Below, one piece after another: positions 30,302 through 40,634 of a stretch of DNA of 64,000 bases. Within the stretch, counting starts at the first letter, position 1. Every line of letters begins with the position of its first letter. The notes under the pieces were generated by a model. The model was not told the origin of the DNA and did not search any database. It saw nothing but the letters and a program-made list of their open reading frames with translations. Location: contig JAVTVJ010000828.1 in the NCBI GenBank assembly GCA_034509425.1, positions 186,001 to 250,000 of the forward strand, written 5' to 3'. This stretch comes from Eopsaltria australis. Taxonomy: Eukaryota > Chordata > Aves > Passeriformes > Petroicidae. The translations under genes and the position numbers were made by a program.

Positions 30302-31744
30302 TGTCCTGGGTTAGGCCAGAGGGGTCAAAATCTAAGAAGTGATCTGTGCTGCAGGAAGGCATACAACTTCCTTCCTGCGAGAGAGAGCCAATAATCAGGT
30401 AGTTTTAAGGGTTGATAGGTAGGTAAACCAATGAAAAAGTTGATCCGCCTTCGAGGAAAAAAACATATAAAAGCAGAGACTCTCTGACGCTCTTTCTCTT
30501 TGGACTTGCTGCTGCTGTGTGGAGAGGAGCAGCTCCTGCTTCTCTCGCTGGTAAAGCCCCCCCCTACCTCCTTCCGAAGGAGGGATGGGGGGGGGGGAAG
30601 GGAGGTTTTACGGCAGCCGTGCCGCTGCAGCCGGGCAGGCATGGGGGAGGAACGGCTGGAATTTTCAGCAGATCCAGCTCAGTCGGTGTGCCAGCTACAC
30701 GAGAGGGAGAGCCAGGCCCCTGCTCCAGGCCCGGCAAACACCAGGCCGGACTCCATCCAGCTCGGGCCAGGCCCTGCCCTGTCACCCCGGGCCCAGATGG
30801 CCCTACCAGGCCGAGCCAGCTTGGCCGAGCCAAGCAGAGAGACTCTTGAGAGCGTCTGGCATCCAGCTCAGACCTGTTCAAACAGCTCGACAAAGAGCAC
30901 GTGATCCTCACACTGCCGGAGAGAGAGAGACAGAGATTAACTCTCTCCATGCCTCGACTAAACTCACAGACACCCATCCTTCCTTGCAGAGAGAGGAACG
31001 AGTGAGGACACCTACATAGTGCAGCGCAGAGACTTTACAGTCGGTGAGGAAAGAAGAACTGATACTTACAAGGGGGTGCATGGGAAGTTGCTTCAAGAGT
31101 GAAGCTGAAAACTCTTTTAGAGAACCATAGTTGGGGACTGAGCTAATAAATTCTCTGTAATGTATGAAGATATAGTCCAAAGGGGGATGTGAGGTTCTTA
31201 TTGCCGCCAATGAACTGAAATACCTAAGTACAGACAAGTAAGTGTTGAAAAGTACAGCCTGATGAGAAACTAGAACCAAGAGAGAGGAGAGGCTGTGACC
31301 CAGAGCCCTGGTTCTGGGGAGAATGCTAGAGAACCTAAGTTGTCAGGAGAACCTGTGTTGCTAAGCACAGAAGAAGGGATTTTCTTTGTTGCTGCAATTG
31401 AGCTGAGCATCCTTAAAACAGGTACCCTGTAGACTGTTCATAACCCACCCAAGTTGCTGTGGGAAGGCTACTGGTGTGGGAGAGATCCACCATTAAGTTG
31501 GACTTTACTCCGGGCGGCGGTTAATAGTGAGGCAGAAGACCCATAAAAACTGTATTTTTCTAACAGAAGATCCATGGTGTAAGCAAAAGAAACTTCTCTC
31601 CCTAAATAAACTAGAACAAGAGCTGTTTCTGAGGTGGTAAACTGACTGGAAGTCGAAGTGTTGTCTTTTGTATGTTGTCAGAGAGAATGAAATGGAGAGG
31701 TGGGGAAGGAGGGGTAGTCTGGGGAGTTTGTTTTAGTTTTTCTT
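30302..31744 (+). mobile_element. LTR-A copy A5, right LTR, truncated by ERV-3
   Basis: Begins tgtcctgggttaggcc. TATA tataaaa at 30466-30472, donor GGTAAAG (GT at 30551), first AATAAA near 31145, acceptor ttttctaacag ending at 31566. It is more similar to A4 than to A2 or A3, as expected for two LTRs of one element. It stops at agtttttctt, where the ERV-3 5' LTR starts, so its second polyadenylation signal is lost. Confidence 0.82.
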
Positions 31745-32109
31745 TGTTGGGAAATGGCCATTTCTGGCTGCACAGACATAAGGTATAAGTGAGCAATCCA
31801 GGCTCCATAGACAAGAGTTAGGCCTCTGCTCAAGGCTGTTCTCAAAACAACTGTGGGAAAGGGAGACATGAGAGCTGTAAACAAGGTGCAGGTGTCTAGA
31901 GATTAGCTTGGCAGAAGAAACTGTTGATGTTATTGCCTTCTGATACCAGTTTGAGTGTTAATTAGATTAGAGAAAGATCCCGTGTGAAACTTCTGGAAGT
32001 GAATAATATTTTGAGCACGTAAGGTAGTATAAGTATGTGCACTGTCTGACAATAAACGAGCTTGATTTATGAACCACATTGGATTGTCGTCTTGCTCCTC
32101 TCGCCGACA
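31745..32109 (+). repeat. ERV-3 5' LTR
   Basis: 365 bp from tgttggg to gccgaca. AATAAA in gacaataaacgag near 32050-32055. Differs from the 3' LTR at about nine positions. Confidence 0.9.
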
Positions 32110-32111
32110 AA

Positions 32112-32129
32112 TGGTGACCCCGACGTGTG
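32112..32129 (+). promoter_or_regulatory. ERV-3 primer-binding site, tRNA-Trp
   Basis: tggtgaccccgacgtg starts two bases after the LTR. Sixteen bases match the tRNA-Trp site used by avian leukosis-type alpharetroviruses. Confidence 0.88.
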
Positions 32130-32405
32130 GGACGAAGACGCGCGGGACCGGACCGGCGGGATCGGGAAAGCACCGGTAGCAGCGACCGGGGAGCGAAGAT
32201 CTATACCCTTTGCGCGACGAAGGGGGGATCCGATCGCTTGGACCTCGGAGAGAGGTCCGCTGCCCGAGAACGGCTATACTCGGAAAAGCTGCGTGGCGAT
32301 CGCGATCGGCGCATAGACGCGGCGCGGAAAGACGCGGAGGGGCCAGCGCGGAGGGACGCGGAGGCCACTGCGATCAGCCTGGAGTGGTTAACCAGCTGGA
32401 CGAAT

Positions 32406-32582
32406 ATGGATACGCAGGTAGCCGTAGACTTATTAACACGCTTTTTAGAAAAGCGAAGAGTCAGCGAAGAGACCCTAAAGCAGGTGGCAGGATTAGCTAC
32501 ATTGGGGATGGCAAAGGGTTGTTTCGGGGACCCTAACAGGATTTTTGACCTGCCAGAATGGCGGACGTATGGTGATCAGTAG
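32406..32582 (+). pseudogene. gag: ERV-3 gag matrix segment
   Basis: Starts at ATG (MDTQVAVDLL) and reads 58 codons of an alpharetrovirus-like matrix, with a helical RFLEKRRVSEETL and a DLPEW segment. A premature TAG at 32580-32582 ends it; the following codons in the same frame continue matrix-like sequence. The upstream leader frame is open but is not expected to be coding. Confidence 0.75.
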
Positions 32583-33167
32583 TTTGAGGGAATTCTAGAC
32601 AGCAACAAGGTAGGCGCGACACTCGGGAAGCCCTGGAGGGAGGTAACGACCTGTTTGCAAAGATACCAGGCAGAGAAAAAAGTTGCAGCCGTAACCACGG
32701 CAAAACTAGAAGGAATCACGGAAGGGAGCGGGGGGACTCCGGGAGGTGAGCGCCCTATCCCGGGAATGCTCGGCATTGGTAACAAAACGCCCAGCCTGCC
32801 GGCCATAGGGAAGTGTGTGGTGCTGGAGGTGCACGGCTCCCCGCCCGAGCACGGCGTTGCCCCGGAGGCGGCCGCTGTTTGCGCGGAGCAATCGGCCGCC
32901 CCGGCGCCCGCGCCGCCGGAGCCGGAGGAGGGGTGTCCGCCCCTCCCCTGTGCACCGGCCGAACCACAGGAGGAAGATCAGCCGGCTTTGCCCCCCGCCC
33001 CGGGCGATTCTATGCCTTCTCGCCCGGTGCGAGGAAGCAGTGTCCCTTCTCGGCAGGAGCAGCCGCCGGCGCGCCAGCCGCCGCTCGCGCCCCCCCCCCT
33101 CGCTGGGTGGAGGTGGAGGCAGGGGCGCTGCTCCGTTTCGCGCGGGGGAAGGGAGACGCAGAATTAG
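32583..33167 (+). pseudogene. gag: ERV-3 gag, rest of matrix and proline-rich linker
   Basis: The same frame continues after the stop, with CLQRYQAEKKVAAV as the end of matrix and a linker very rich in proline, alanine and glutamate. It ends at 33167, where capsid-like sequence is in another frame. GC content is high and CpG-rich, unlike the AT-rich 3' half of the element. Confidence 0.68.
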
Positions 33168-33552
33168 CTGGGCGAAGGTAGAACAGAAAGCTTTGGAAGA
33201 GGGCGATGAGAAACTAGCTCAGGACGTTAGAACTTTAAGCCGAGGAGAAGCGGCGTTTCCAGTGCTCTTTGAGTCCCTGCAGGATGATAGGGTATCCGCG
33301 GCTATCACAGCTGGGGTGCCGCAGTGGAGGCAAGGGGCACTGTTACGCCAGTGTGTTTTAGAAAATTGTAATCAGCAGACGCTGCCCGCAGACACCTCCA
33401 TTCAGGTCATGTTAAAAAAGATGAGCCGAGTGCCGGTGGGAATGCAGACATTTATAGCAGAAATAGTCACCGCCATGGGAGACAAAAGAGGTGAAATGAT
33501 AGCCCCTGCCAGACGCAGGCCCTTAGCACAGAGGCGGGAGGGTCGCGCCTAG
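33150..33552 (+). pseudogene. gag: ERV-3 gag, N-terminal capsid segment
   Basis: About 130 codons one frame over. They contain segments like alpharetroviral capsid (AAFPVLFESL, GVPQWRQGALLRQCVLENC, IAEIVTAMG). The frame then stops; no major homology region or zinc knuckle follows. Everything from mid-capsid to integrase is deleted or replaced. Confidence 0.68.
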
Positions 33553-36546
33553 GCAGAGAACCTCGGTGCTTCAGGGTCCGGGAAGAGGACGGAAGGGATG
33601 GAGATAGATGAAGGACAGCTGACAGTCCAGGACCTCTTCTAACTTATAATCTCTGTGAGAGAATTGAACTGTGATAATTCCGCTATTCGGAATCTCCTAA
33701 AATGGACTTGAGACTGTAGATTAACCCTGAGAGCGAGAGTGGCCTTTCAAATACCCGGCTGAGAGACAATTAAAAAGGGCGCTGTGAGACATGTTCAGTG
33801 ATAACCGGACAGCCGCCCCCGAGACTGTGAAAACAGCTTTGCAATCGGACTCGCTTCTACAATCCGTCAGGGAAAAAGGGACAGAAAAGTGATGAAAGTG
33901 ATGTACTGGAAAAATTTCTACATGTTTAAAAGGTTAGAGAGCTCGACCCGCGAGCCTCCAACGGCGCCCCCCCCATGCCACATCCCCCAGAATTGGGGGG
34001 AGATGGCCAGAAGGAGCAAATTGCTGCCTGGGAACAGTGGCTGGACATCAGAGAACAGAGCCTCCAGCTCCTGACCATCATGGCTGACTGAATCCTTCTC
34101 GCTTTTCTGTTTATTCATCTCTATCTGAATCCGAGGAAGTTACTGCTCCTCAAAGTCGTTGAGAACTTTCAGGACCTCTCCTTTTTTCTTCTTTAGCTGC
34201 AGATGCATCTCCTAGAACACTGCTTCCAGAGTTCCAGGGAAAGGTGTCCGCCCGCCCCCCCCCCCTCGCAGCAGTTTCGGATTTCTCCTCGCAGCGGTTT
34301 TGGATTTCTCCCCGCGGCCGCTGCAGTAAGCGGCGGCTCCTGCCCGGCGACCCCTGCCCTCGGCTCCTGCCCTCGGCTCCGGCGGCATCTCAGTGCGCCG
34401 GGGGTGGGAGGCTGTGGAGCCGGCAGCGGTGGTGACACGGCGCGGCAACAGCCACGGTTTTTCTGTGTGCCGGGCGGGCAGCGAGGAACCTCTTTTCCCA
34501 GCATCGACTAAGTAACAACAGTTTTCCCTAGCCACAGGGACCGCGCGCAGCTCGCCTGCTGGCACCGGAAAACGGGAAGGAGAGCGCGGCCGCCCGCCGT
34601 GCTCCAACAGTACCGGCCCAGCACTCTCTGCGCCTGCGCCCTCGACCGCCGGTGCTCCTGAGTCAACCCCTGGGTGCACTTTTAATAGGTCGTTTTTTTC
34701 TGCAAGTATCAAAGACTGTTCATATTGTCTCGTATACTTGCTGCTGACTTTACTGGTGGAATTTGTGTTAACAAGAAGAAATCTGGGAAATCTAGGTTGC
34801 TACAAGACTTGCACTTAGTCAGTGCAAAAAGAAAAAGGGGGAGAAAGGGAGGACGGAGAGAGTGAGAGTGCTGGAGTGACTGTTTACAAGCATCCAGCCC
34901 ACAACAACAATTCAGCAAAAACAAAGGATTGAAAACGTGGCAGAACTGATCCAGAGGGGACGCAGCAGAATTGTACACCTAACAGGCCGGTGCCAAAGCG
35001 CAGCCGAGGCCGAGCAGAATAAGGAAGTTTGGGCGAAATGTAAACTGATTAATAAGCTAGAAGAAACATTTGAATAAATAACATGTGCAAACTTGTAGAC
35101 TACATATTAAGAAATGTTTAAGTTAGATTTTCCTTGAAAGACTCTTGAAAGTTAAAGTTAAGTAGTGTATCTTTTATCAAAAAAAAAAAAAAAAAAAAAG
35201 TAAAAGTAAGACAAGAAGATTGCTTGTTGGAGCAAAACTGAGCAGTTTGTTTCTTATAGTGATAGTATTAGAATAAGATTTCAAATATTTCTGTCTTGAT
35301 TTTTTTCATTCTGCAAAATCCTGCATGTTTTAGAGTGGTAAGCCTTAGTAGCAGAATTTGTCAGGAAATGTATACCTTTGTATTGTTTGTTAATTAATGA
35401 TGGGAATTGTCTTGCTAGATAGAAATGAATGACTGGAATTGTAATCTGTTCTTACTGTTTTTCCTGTTTTACTTTGTTTCAATGAGTGTTTGAGTTTTAT
35501 ACCTACAGCTGAACTTAGAAGTACAGTGATCTCGGAGAAGATGGAGCAAAGAAAAGATGGATCTGTGTGCTTGCAGCTTGCAACACTGTTTTCAAACATA
35601 TCCCAAGCGATCACCCCTGATGTATTAGTACTTATAAATATATTGTTAAAGTTTAAATGCTATTAGGTTTGTTAAGTTCTGTTACAGTTAAGTATTACAA
35701 CTAGATTTTATAAGAGTTAACTACAACTATACATAGCTATGTGTGTTATAGCAAGGATTAGGTTCTGTTAAGATTACGTACGTAAACTCATGCATATGCA
35801 ATCTTTTAATTATCATGTTCATGGTACCATGGTCTTTTTAGTCAAAAGTGTTTGGCAAAGTCTGTTATTTTACAGTCTGCACAACCTGTGTTATGTTTGT
35901 GTAACTGTCTCTATTATTTGCTCAGATTTAAGTAACCTTCTTAGTTGTTGTTTCTAACAGTTTTCTCATAAGATCTGTGCTAGGGAAATCCCTCCAGTTA
36001 GAGCCCTGGCCCTGGCCAAGCCTTGACTCTCCCTGGTCGGACATCTACCAATGGACCCAGGTGTTTCTGCATCCAAATCGTATTTAAGTCGGGTTTGACT
36101 TAATAATTGGAATTTATATCAGCTGGATCCTTTTTGGGGTAGACTTGGAGACCCTATCCGGAAGGGCTTTCCATGTCTTCACTGAAACAAGGCAGCTGTT
36201 GCAGACCCTGGATGTTAGCATAGTATTCTAGACTTCAGTAAGGTATTAACCTAATTGACAGCCTTCAGAGACAAAGCAATTGAGACTAATTCACAAGATC
36301 ACCTTAGAATGTTTAGCACATAGGTGTTGGAAGTATTCTTATGTCTAGTTATGTGTGTTTCTTACTGCGCTACCTCTGACAAATGGCTGGTAATGCCATA
36401 AACAAACTCATACTGATTAAAACAGAAAGGGGAATTGTAAGGTTGCAAGTATGTGTGTTAAATCACGAAAAAGATACAGATAATTGTACACTTAAAGTAT
36501 GCCTTTAAGAGCCTGGTTAACAAGCTTAAGTTTTAAAGACTGATTA
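33553..36546. other. Unassigned 3-kb segment inside ERV-3
   Basis: No retroviral domain is recognisable. A GC-rich, CpG-rich block (about 34220-34670) contrasts with AT-rich sequence after 34680. A run of about 20 A lies at 35180-35199. Motifs such as gttaagttctgtta near 35660-35700 resemble the degenerate repeats before the ERV-3 3' LTR, so the later part may be 3' untranslated sequence of an ERV-3-like copy. The origin of the GC-rich block is unknown. Confidence 0.45.
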
Positions 36547-36698
36547 GTGAACTTTGTAAAAATGGAATTGATAGTTTTAGTAATTATTATAATCATAAGT
36601 GTATTATTGCCATGTGTAGTTAAGTATTTGATGAATACAGTAGAAGAAAAAAAAGGTGTAAACCAGGCCTGGATTGCTCAAAGAAAAGAAGGGGGATA
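36547..36698 (+). pseudogene. env: ERV-3 duplicate env-tail remnant and polypurine tract
   Basis: Reads a hydrophobic stretch (LIVLVIIIIISVLLPCVV) and a short tail ending in a purine tract, agaagggggata. The DNA is similar to 37920-38281, which precedes the true 3' LTR. It is thus a second copy of the 3' end of the internal region. Confidence 0.6.
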
Positions 36699-36738
36699 TG
36701 TTGGGAAATGGCCATCTCTAAGTGAGCAATCCAGGCCC
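36699..36738 (+). repeat. ERV-3 LTR stub
   Basis: tgttgggaaatggccat followed by gtgagcaatccaggc: the first LTR bases with an internal deletion of about 25 bp. It is cut off after 40 bp and joined to an integrase fragment. Confidence 0.75.
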
Positions 36739-36928
36739 CTCAGATGAAAGCAAGGCCGGAGAAGCTCATGGTACCTTTCACCAAAATGCGAAGGGACTTT
36801 TTCGCCAGTTTAAGATAACAATGCAGGAAGCAAAAGGCATTGTAAGAGCCTGCCCCGGCTGTAGCCGCCATGGCCCAGGGCTGGGCTTGGTGTGGGTCCC
36901 CCGGGGCTTGGGCCCGTGTGAACTCTAG
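36739..36928 (+). pseudogene. pol: ERV-3 integrase zinc-domain fragment
   Basis: Encodes an H-x3-H (HGTFH) and C-x2-C (CPGC) pattern, spaced as in the ERV-1 and ERV-2 integrase zinc domains, with FKITMQEAKGIVRAC between. It ends at the segment equivalent to the start of the catalytic core and continues directly into env sequence. The junctions on both sides mark deletions. Confidence 0.75.
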
Positions 36929-37169
36929 CCTTTCAGTGTATGGAGACACTCGTGTATGGTGCAATTATACCTCCCCCAACATTTCCCATTCTACTAATCA
37001 ACCCTTGAAATTACCTAGTGGCATGTTTTTCATTTGTGGAGATCGAGCCTGGCCAGGTATCCCCTCCAAAATAAAAGGGGGACCCTGTTCTCTTGGAAGG
37101 TTGACATTGCTGACCCCCAACACCTCGATGATTCTTAATAAGCTTCGACAGCACCATCTCAGGCGTTGA
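36921..37169 (+). pseudogene. env: ERV-3 env surface subunit, C-terminal part
   Basis: Contains GMFFICGDRAWPGIPS and GGPCSLGRLTLL, closely parallel to GVFLICGDRMWAGIPS and GGPCTLGEVTVL of ERV-2 Env. The frame stops at 37169 near the expected subunit cleavage site. The transmembrane subunit continues in another frame. The first two thirds of the surface subunit are missing. Confidence 0.8.
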
Positions 37170-37819
37170 AACGCTTTGTACACGGCTTTGCTGCTGATTG
37201 CAAATCTAATGTCGAGTTTTGGTCGCCTGCTGCTATTATTGCAGCCTCCTTCCTTGCTCCAGGAGTGGCCTCGGCTGGGGCCTTGGCCCAATTGAACAAA
37301 CTAGGTTGTTGGCTCTCCAAACAAACAAACGCTACATCTAAAGCAATTTCAGATTTGTTGCTTGATGTGGATTCGGTGAGACACGCCACGTTGCAAAATA
37401 GAGCCGCAATAGACTTTTTATTGTTGGCACAAGGACATGGGTGTGAAGAATTTGAGGGAATGTGTTGCATGAATCTCTCTGACCATTCTAATTCAATACA
37501 TGCACAGTTAAAAACTTTGACTCAGCTCACCCAGCAATTGCAAGTGAGCAATGACTTAGGAATAGCTAAATGGTTGTCCTCATTGGGCATCACAGGTTGG
37601 ATCCAAACCTTGTTATTTGAAGGCCTTCGGTTGTGTGTTGTTGTTATTGTGTTTATAATAATTGTTAAGATTGTGTATAGCTGTTTAATGAAACAAGTAA
37701 CCAAAGTGACCCACAATGTTTTGCTTGCAAAAGAGGAACAAGGAGGAATTGTTGAAAAATGGCTCCATGACCAGGGCCATGGGTCGCTAGAGGGCTTGTG
37801 CAAAGAAGACCCAGTTTAA
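37166..37819 (+). pseudogene. env: ERV-3 env transmembrane subunit (open)
   Basis: A 217-codon frame with a fusion-peptide-like segment (AAIIAASFLAPGVASAGAL), the helix TLQNRAAIDF, a CX6CC motif (CEEFEGMCC), a membrane span (LCVVVIVFIIIVKIVYSCL) and a cytoplasmic tail of about 45 residues. It is alpharetrovirus-type and closely related to ERV-2 Env. The frame is open but has no surface subunit in phase. Confidence 0.88.
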
Positions 37820-37974
37820 CTGGGAAAAGACTGAAGTAGATAATAAGAGTAACATTGCCTTTAAGAAATTGATTGACTGATATAAGTTTTAAAATAGATG
37901 ATAAATGAAGTTTATAAAGATAAGATTGATAGTTTTAATAGTTATTATAATTATAAGAGTAAAAGTGCCATAAG

Positions 37975-38215
37975 TTCAGCTAAGTTTAAGTGTTGCTAAA
38001 TTTAAGTGATGTTAGGTTAAAGTTTATTGATTTTAAATTCTGTTAAGCTCTATTAAGGTTAGGTTCTGTTAAATTTAAGTTCTGCTAAATATAAGTGTTA
38101 AGTTCAAGTGAAGTTAAGTTTAAGTGATTGTAGGTAAGTGTTAAGGACTGTTAAGGTTAAGTGCTGTTAAGTTTCATTTCTGTTAAGTTCAAGTGTCAAT
38201 AAGTTTATAATGTTA
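37975..38215. repeat. Degenerate tandem repeats before the ERV-3 3' LTR
   Basis: Imperfect units of about 14-20 bp built on gttaagtttaagtg recur about a dozen times. Related units occur near 35640-35800. Confidence 0.7.
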
Positions 38216-38269
38216 AGTATTTGATAAATAATAGAAAAATGTAAACATGGTCTGGATTGCTCAAAGAAA

Positions 38270-38281
38270 AGAAGGGGGATA
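38270..38281 (+). promoter_or_regulatory. ERV-3 polypurine tract
   Basis: agaagggggata just before the 3' LTR, the same as at 36687-36698. Confidence 0.8.
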
Positions 38282-38646
38282 TGTTGGGAAATGGCCATTT
38301 CTGGCTGCACAGACATAAGGTATAAGTGAGCAATCCAGGCTCCATAGACAAGAGTTAGGCCTCTGCTCAAGGCTGTTCTCAAAACAACTGTGGGAAAGGG
38401 AGACATGAGAGCTGTAAACAAGGTGCAGGTGTCTAGAGAATAGCTTGGCAGAAGAAACTGTTGATGTTATTGCCTTCTGAGACCAGTTTGTGTTTTAATT
38501 AGATTAGAGAAAGATCCCGTGTGAAACTTCTGTAAGTGAATAATATTTTGAGCACGTAAGGTAGTATAAGTATGTGCACTGTCTGACAATAAAGGAGCTT
38601 GATTTATGAATCACATTGGATCGTCGTCTTGCTCCTCTCGCCGACA
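38282..38646 (+). repeat. ERV-3 3' LTR
   Basis: 365 bp ending gccgaca, with AATAAA at 38588-38593. It abuts ERVL polymerase sequence directly. Confidence 0.9.
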
Positions 38647-39611
38647 GAAATGGGTATTTCAAAGACCCAAAAGGACATCGTTGGGCTTTTGGGATAGCCG
38701 CTGTAGAAACAGAAGACATCCAACAGCTAAATGCCTTGCCTGGTCTCTCAGATGACCCCTCTGCTGTGGGACTGCTGGAAGTTGAAGAACAGCAGGTACC
38801 AATCGCCACGGCAACAGTGCACCGATGGCAGTACCGCACAGACAGAGACTCTGTGGTTCCCATCCACGATATGATTCGTAAACTGGAGAGCCAAGGGGTG
38901 GTCAGCAAAGCTCATTCACCCTTTAACAGCCCTATATGGCCAGTGCGTAAGTCCAGTGGAGAATGGAGACTGACAGTGGATTATCGTGGCCTGAATGAGG
39001 TCACACCACCACTGAGTGCTGCTGTGCCAGACATGTTGGAACTTCAGTATGAACTGGAATCCAAGGCAGCAAAGTGGTACGTGACCATCGATATTGCCAA
39101 TGCCTTTTTCTCCATTCCTCTGGCAGCAGAGTGCAGGCCTCAGTTTGCTTTCACCTGGAGGGGCGTGCAATACACCTGGAACAGACTCCCCCAGGGGTGG
39201 AAGCACAGCCCCACCATCTGCCATGGACTGATCCAGGCTGCACTGGAAAAGGATGAGGCTCCAGAACATTTGCAGTACATCGACGACATCATTGTATGGG
39301 GGAACACAGCAGAGGAAGTCTTTGAGAAAGGAAAGAAGATCATCCAGATTCTCCTAAGAGCTGGTTTTGCCATCAAGCGAAGTAAGGTTAAGGGACCCGC
39401 TCAAGAAATCCATTTTTTAAGAATCAAGTGGCAAGATGGACGTCGCCAGATCCCGACAGAAGTAGTCAACAAGATCACTGCTATGTCCCCACCTACAAAC
39501 AAGAAGGAAACCCAGGCTTTTCTAGGAGCTGTCGGGTTTTGGAGAATGCATATCCCGGAATACAGCACAATTGTAAGCCCTCTTTACCTCGTGACACGAA
39601 AAAAGAAATGA
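38647..39611 (+). pseudogene. pol: ERVL reverse transcriptase
   Basis: About 320 codons with fingers and palm. Visible motifs are WRLTVDYRGLN, the first catalytic aspartate in YVTIDIANAFFSIPL, LPQGWKHSP, and YIDDIIV as the active-site box. The thumb begins with FLGAVGFWR. The frame ends at a stop after an A run at 39600-39605. The open frame also reads upstream into the ERV-3 LTR, which is chance. Confidence 0.88.
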
Positions 39612-40031
39612 TTTCCAGTGGGGTCCTGAGCAACAACAGGCATTCGAACAAATTAAGCAGGAGATTGCCCATGCAGTAGCCCTTGGGCCAGTCAGAACAG
39701 GACAGGATGTGAAAAATGTGCTCTACACTGCGGCCGGGGAGAATGGTCCATCCTGGAGCCTGTGGCAGAAAGGACCTGAAGAGACTCGAGGACGACCACT
39801 TGGGTTCTGGAGTCGGGGATACAAAGGATCTGAGGCCAGCTATACCCCAACCAAGAAAGAGATTCTTGCGACTTATGAAGGAGTTCGAGCTGCCTCGGAA
39901 GTAATTGGCACCAAAGCACAGCTGCTTCTGGCACCCCAACTACCAGTCCTGGGTTGGATGTTCAAGGGAAAGGTCCTTCCACACATCATGCCACCGACGC
40001 CACGTGGAGCAAGTGGATTGCGCTGATCACA
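39612..40031 (+). pseudogene. pol: ERVL polymerase connection region
   Basis: Reads EQIKQEIAHAVALGPV..., SWSLWQKGP, and PLGFWSRGYKGSEASYTPTKKE, the connection and tether-like part typical of ERVL Pol. A further frame change occurs near 39960-40025. Confidence 0.78.
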
Positions 40032-40499
40032 CAGCGAGCCCGGATAGGAAACCCTAATCACCCTGGGATTCTGGAAATTATAACAAACTGGCCTGAAGGT
40101 GAGACTTTTGGATTATCTTCTGAAGAAGAGGAGGGGCAAGTGACACGTGCTGAGGAAGCCCCACCATATAACGAGCTACCGGAGAGTGAAAGACGATATG
40201 CCCTCTTCACTGATGGTTCCTGCCAAATTGTGGGTGCTAACCGGAAGTGGAAATCTGCTGTATGGAGCCCCACACGGCGAGTTGCACAAGCTACTGAGGG
40301 AGAAGGTGGATCGAGTCAGGTCGCACAGCTTAAAGCCGTCCAGCTGGCTTTGGATATCGCTGAGCGAGAGAAGTGGCCTCGGCTCTATCTCTACACCGAC
40401 TCCTGGATGGTAGCTAACGCTTTGTGGGGATGGTTGGATCGCTGGAGAAAGGCCAACTGGCAGCGCAGAGGGAAACCCATCTGGGCCGCTGAGATTTAG
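39954..40499 (+). pseudogene. pol: ERVL RNase H
   Basis: Ribonuclease H core with ALFTDGSCQ (first D), SQVAQLKAVQLAL (E) and YLYTDSWMVANAL (second D). It ends at a TAG at 40497-40499, and another stop lies near 40607-40609 before integrase becomes open. Confidence 0.85.
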
Positions 40500-40634
40500 C
40501 AGGACATCGCTACCCCTGTAGAGAGGCTGACTGTGAAGGTTCGACACCTGGATGCACACGTACCCAAGAGTCGGGCCAATGAAGAGCATCGAAACGAGCA
40601 GGTGGACTGAGCTGCCAAACTGAGAGTATCACAG

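Larger units (their letters stand above)
31745..38646 (+). mobile_element. ERV-3: composite alpharetrovirus-like element
   Basis: Two 365-bp LTRs, about 97 percent identical, enclose 6.2 kb. The order is 5' LTR, tRNA-Trp primer site, damaged gag, 3 kb of unassigned sequence, an env-tail remnant with polypurine tract and a 40-bp LTR stub, an integrase zinc-domain fragment, env, 3' untranslated repeats, polypurine tract, 3' LTR. Protease, reverse transcriptase and most of integrase are missing. The outer flanks do not match (tttctt left, gaaatg right), and the left flank is LTR-A while the right is ERVL. The element therefore looks like a product of recombination between at least two related insertions. 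Confidence 0.82.

Noticed and set aside
34212..34712. 166-codon minus-strand frame in the GC-rich block of ERV-3
   Set aside because: Low-complexity composition from CpG-rich DNA and no recognisable domain.
38616..38660. Open frame running from the ERV-3 3' LTR into ERVL reverse transcriptase
   Set aside because: The LTR boundary at 38646 is clear from the 5' copy; the joint frame is a chance fusion, not a gene start.
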